A stretch of DNA of 5,987 bases from Clostridia bacterium (lineage in GTDB: Bacteria; Bacillota; Clostridia; Christensenellales; Borkfalkiaceae): NCBI GenBank assembly GCA_021205485.1, contig JAJPXK010000198.1:1-5987 (forward strand). The letters are read 5' to 3'. Below the pieces are notes generated by a model, which did no database searches, had not been told where the DNA came from, and saw only the letters and a program-made list of their open reading frames with translations. The translations under genes were made by a program, and so were the position numbers. Below are positions 5,516 through 5,987 of this stretch, in pieces (the stretch's first letter is position 1; each line of letters starts with the position of its first letter).

Positions 5516-5987
5516 TTAAACGCCGACGCCCCTGAGCCTTGACTTTATTTCCCTTTCGGGCATAGAGTTTAAAAGGCATACAAAGATTATGCGGACGTTC
5601 TCGTTTTCTGCCCTGCGCCTTAGCGCATAGTATAAAAAGGGCAGATTTGCCTTTAAATCGTATTTGTTCAGGGCGAGAGTCTGCTCTTCGTAAGAAGCCA
5701 GCGTACGCTCTGCCCTGGTCATAGGCTTGCCTTCCGCCTTGGCTTCAAAGCACATTTTTAAAAACTCTTTATTGTCTTTAATCGCCTTGTACGCCGCGTC
5801 CTCGCCCGAAAAAATGCTTTCAAGCGATTTAAAGGGAATATTGCCGCCCTCCACGTAAAATTTTTCGGCGAAAGAACTGTCCGCCGACCTCATGGCGATA
5901 AGAATATTTGTCATATCGGCCTTGTCGGCTATAAACTTTTTAATCAGCCTGTTTTTAGAGCAAACCTTGTTTAAATGCCTGTAAAGG
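5516..5987 (-). CDS. atpC: V-type ATP synthase subunit C, C-terminal part (cut by window edge)
   Basis: Subunit C (equivalent to eukaryotic subunit d) is the funnel-shaped helical protein that connects the D-F shaft to the K/c ring of the membrane sector. The frame is open without a stop from the TAA at 5516-5518 to the right edge, giving 156 residues of an expected roughly 330. The ATG at 5914 is an internal methionine and should not be taken as the start: the residues before it (KKFIADKAD followed by MTNILIAMRS) continue the family pattern of a (I/A)D-x-x-N-I-x-x-x-(L/M)R helix. Further family marks are VEGGNIPFKSLESIF about 20 residues later and the C-terminal LPFLYYALRRRAENENVRII followed by a final LRGVGV. 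Its place directly upstream of F and A matches the common E-C-F-A-B-D order. The 5' half, start and ribosome binding site are outside the window. Confidence 0.92.
   Translation of the reverse strand, partial: LYRHLNKVCSKNRLIKKFIADKADMTNILIAMRSADSSFAEKFYVEGGNIPFKSLESIFSGEDAAYKAIKDNKEFLKMCFEAKAEGKPMTRAERTLASYEEQTLALNKYDLKANLPFLYYALRRRAENENVRIIFVCLLNSMPEREIKSRLRGVGV

Noticed and set aside
5516..5914. A complete 132-residue gene starting at ATG 5914
   Set aside because: The frame stays open to the window edge, and the upstream residues continue the subunit C family pattern; it is the 3' part of a longer gene.
1..5987. CRISPR array, tRNA or rRNA gene, or a new defence or mobile system
   Set aside because: No regularly spaced repeats, no cloverleaf or rRNA signature, and no transposase, integrase or nuclease motifs were seen; apart from one orphan gene the content is a standard ATPase operon.

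Overview
The window is dominated by a V-type (V/A-type) ATPase operon on the minus strand. It faces a single unrecognised plus-strand gene across a short intergenic stretch rich in hairpins. The operon layout C-F-A-B-D, the purine-rich Shine-Dalgarno sites, a sigma-70-like promoter with a TATAAT box, and moderate GC (about 40% in the left gene and about 50% in the operon, judged from sampled lines only) fit an anaerobic Firmicute of the class Clostridia. A gut lineage such as the Christensenellales is a guess from style, not something the sequence proves.

Left part (1-1182): a short inverted repeat, then a good promoter, then a 345-residue cysteine-rich protein of unknown function. Its likely start is the ATG at 145, not the TTG at 100 that a longest-ORF call would choose, because that TTG lies directly against the -10 box. 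Middle (1183-1365): a convergent intergenic region. It holds a GC-rich palindrome, a copy of a repeat of the CCTTCGACT/CTCAGG type, a CCCCT/AGGGG hairpin and a strong bidirectional terminator that closes both transcription units. Right part (1366-5987): atpD, atpB, atpA, atpF and the 3' part of atpC, transcribed right to left and closely packed (an 8-bp overlap for A/B, a 2-nt gap for B/D, a 25-nt gap for C/F and a 60-nt gap for F/A).

Together these genes encode the soluble V1 sector: the catalytic A and non-catalytic B subunits of the A3B3 head, the D and F subunits of the central rotor shaft, and the C (d-type) subunit that links the shaft to the membrane ring. The peripheral stalk and the membrane subunits (E/G, K, I) are not in the window and would be expected beyond the right edge. 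Without the K ring subunit it cannot be told whether the enzyme moves Na+ or H+, or whether it mainly makes or hydrolyses ATP.

I found no convincing new biological system. The points most worth a second look are the orphan cysteine-rich protein with possible beta-propeller features and the composite repeat between the two convergent units.
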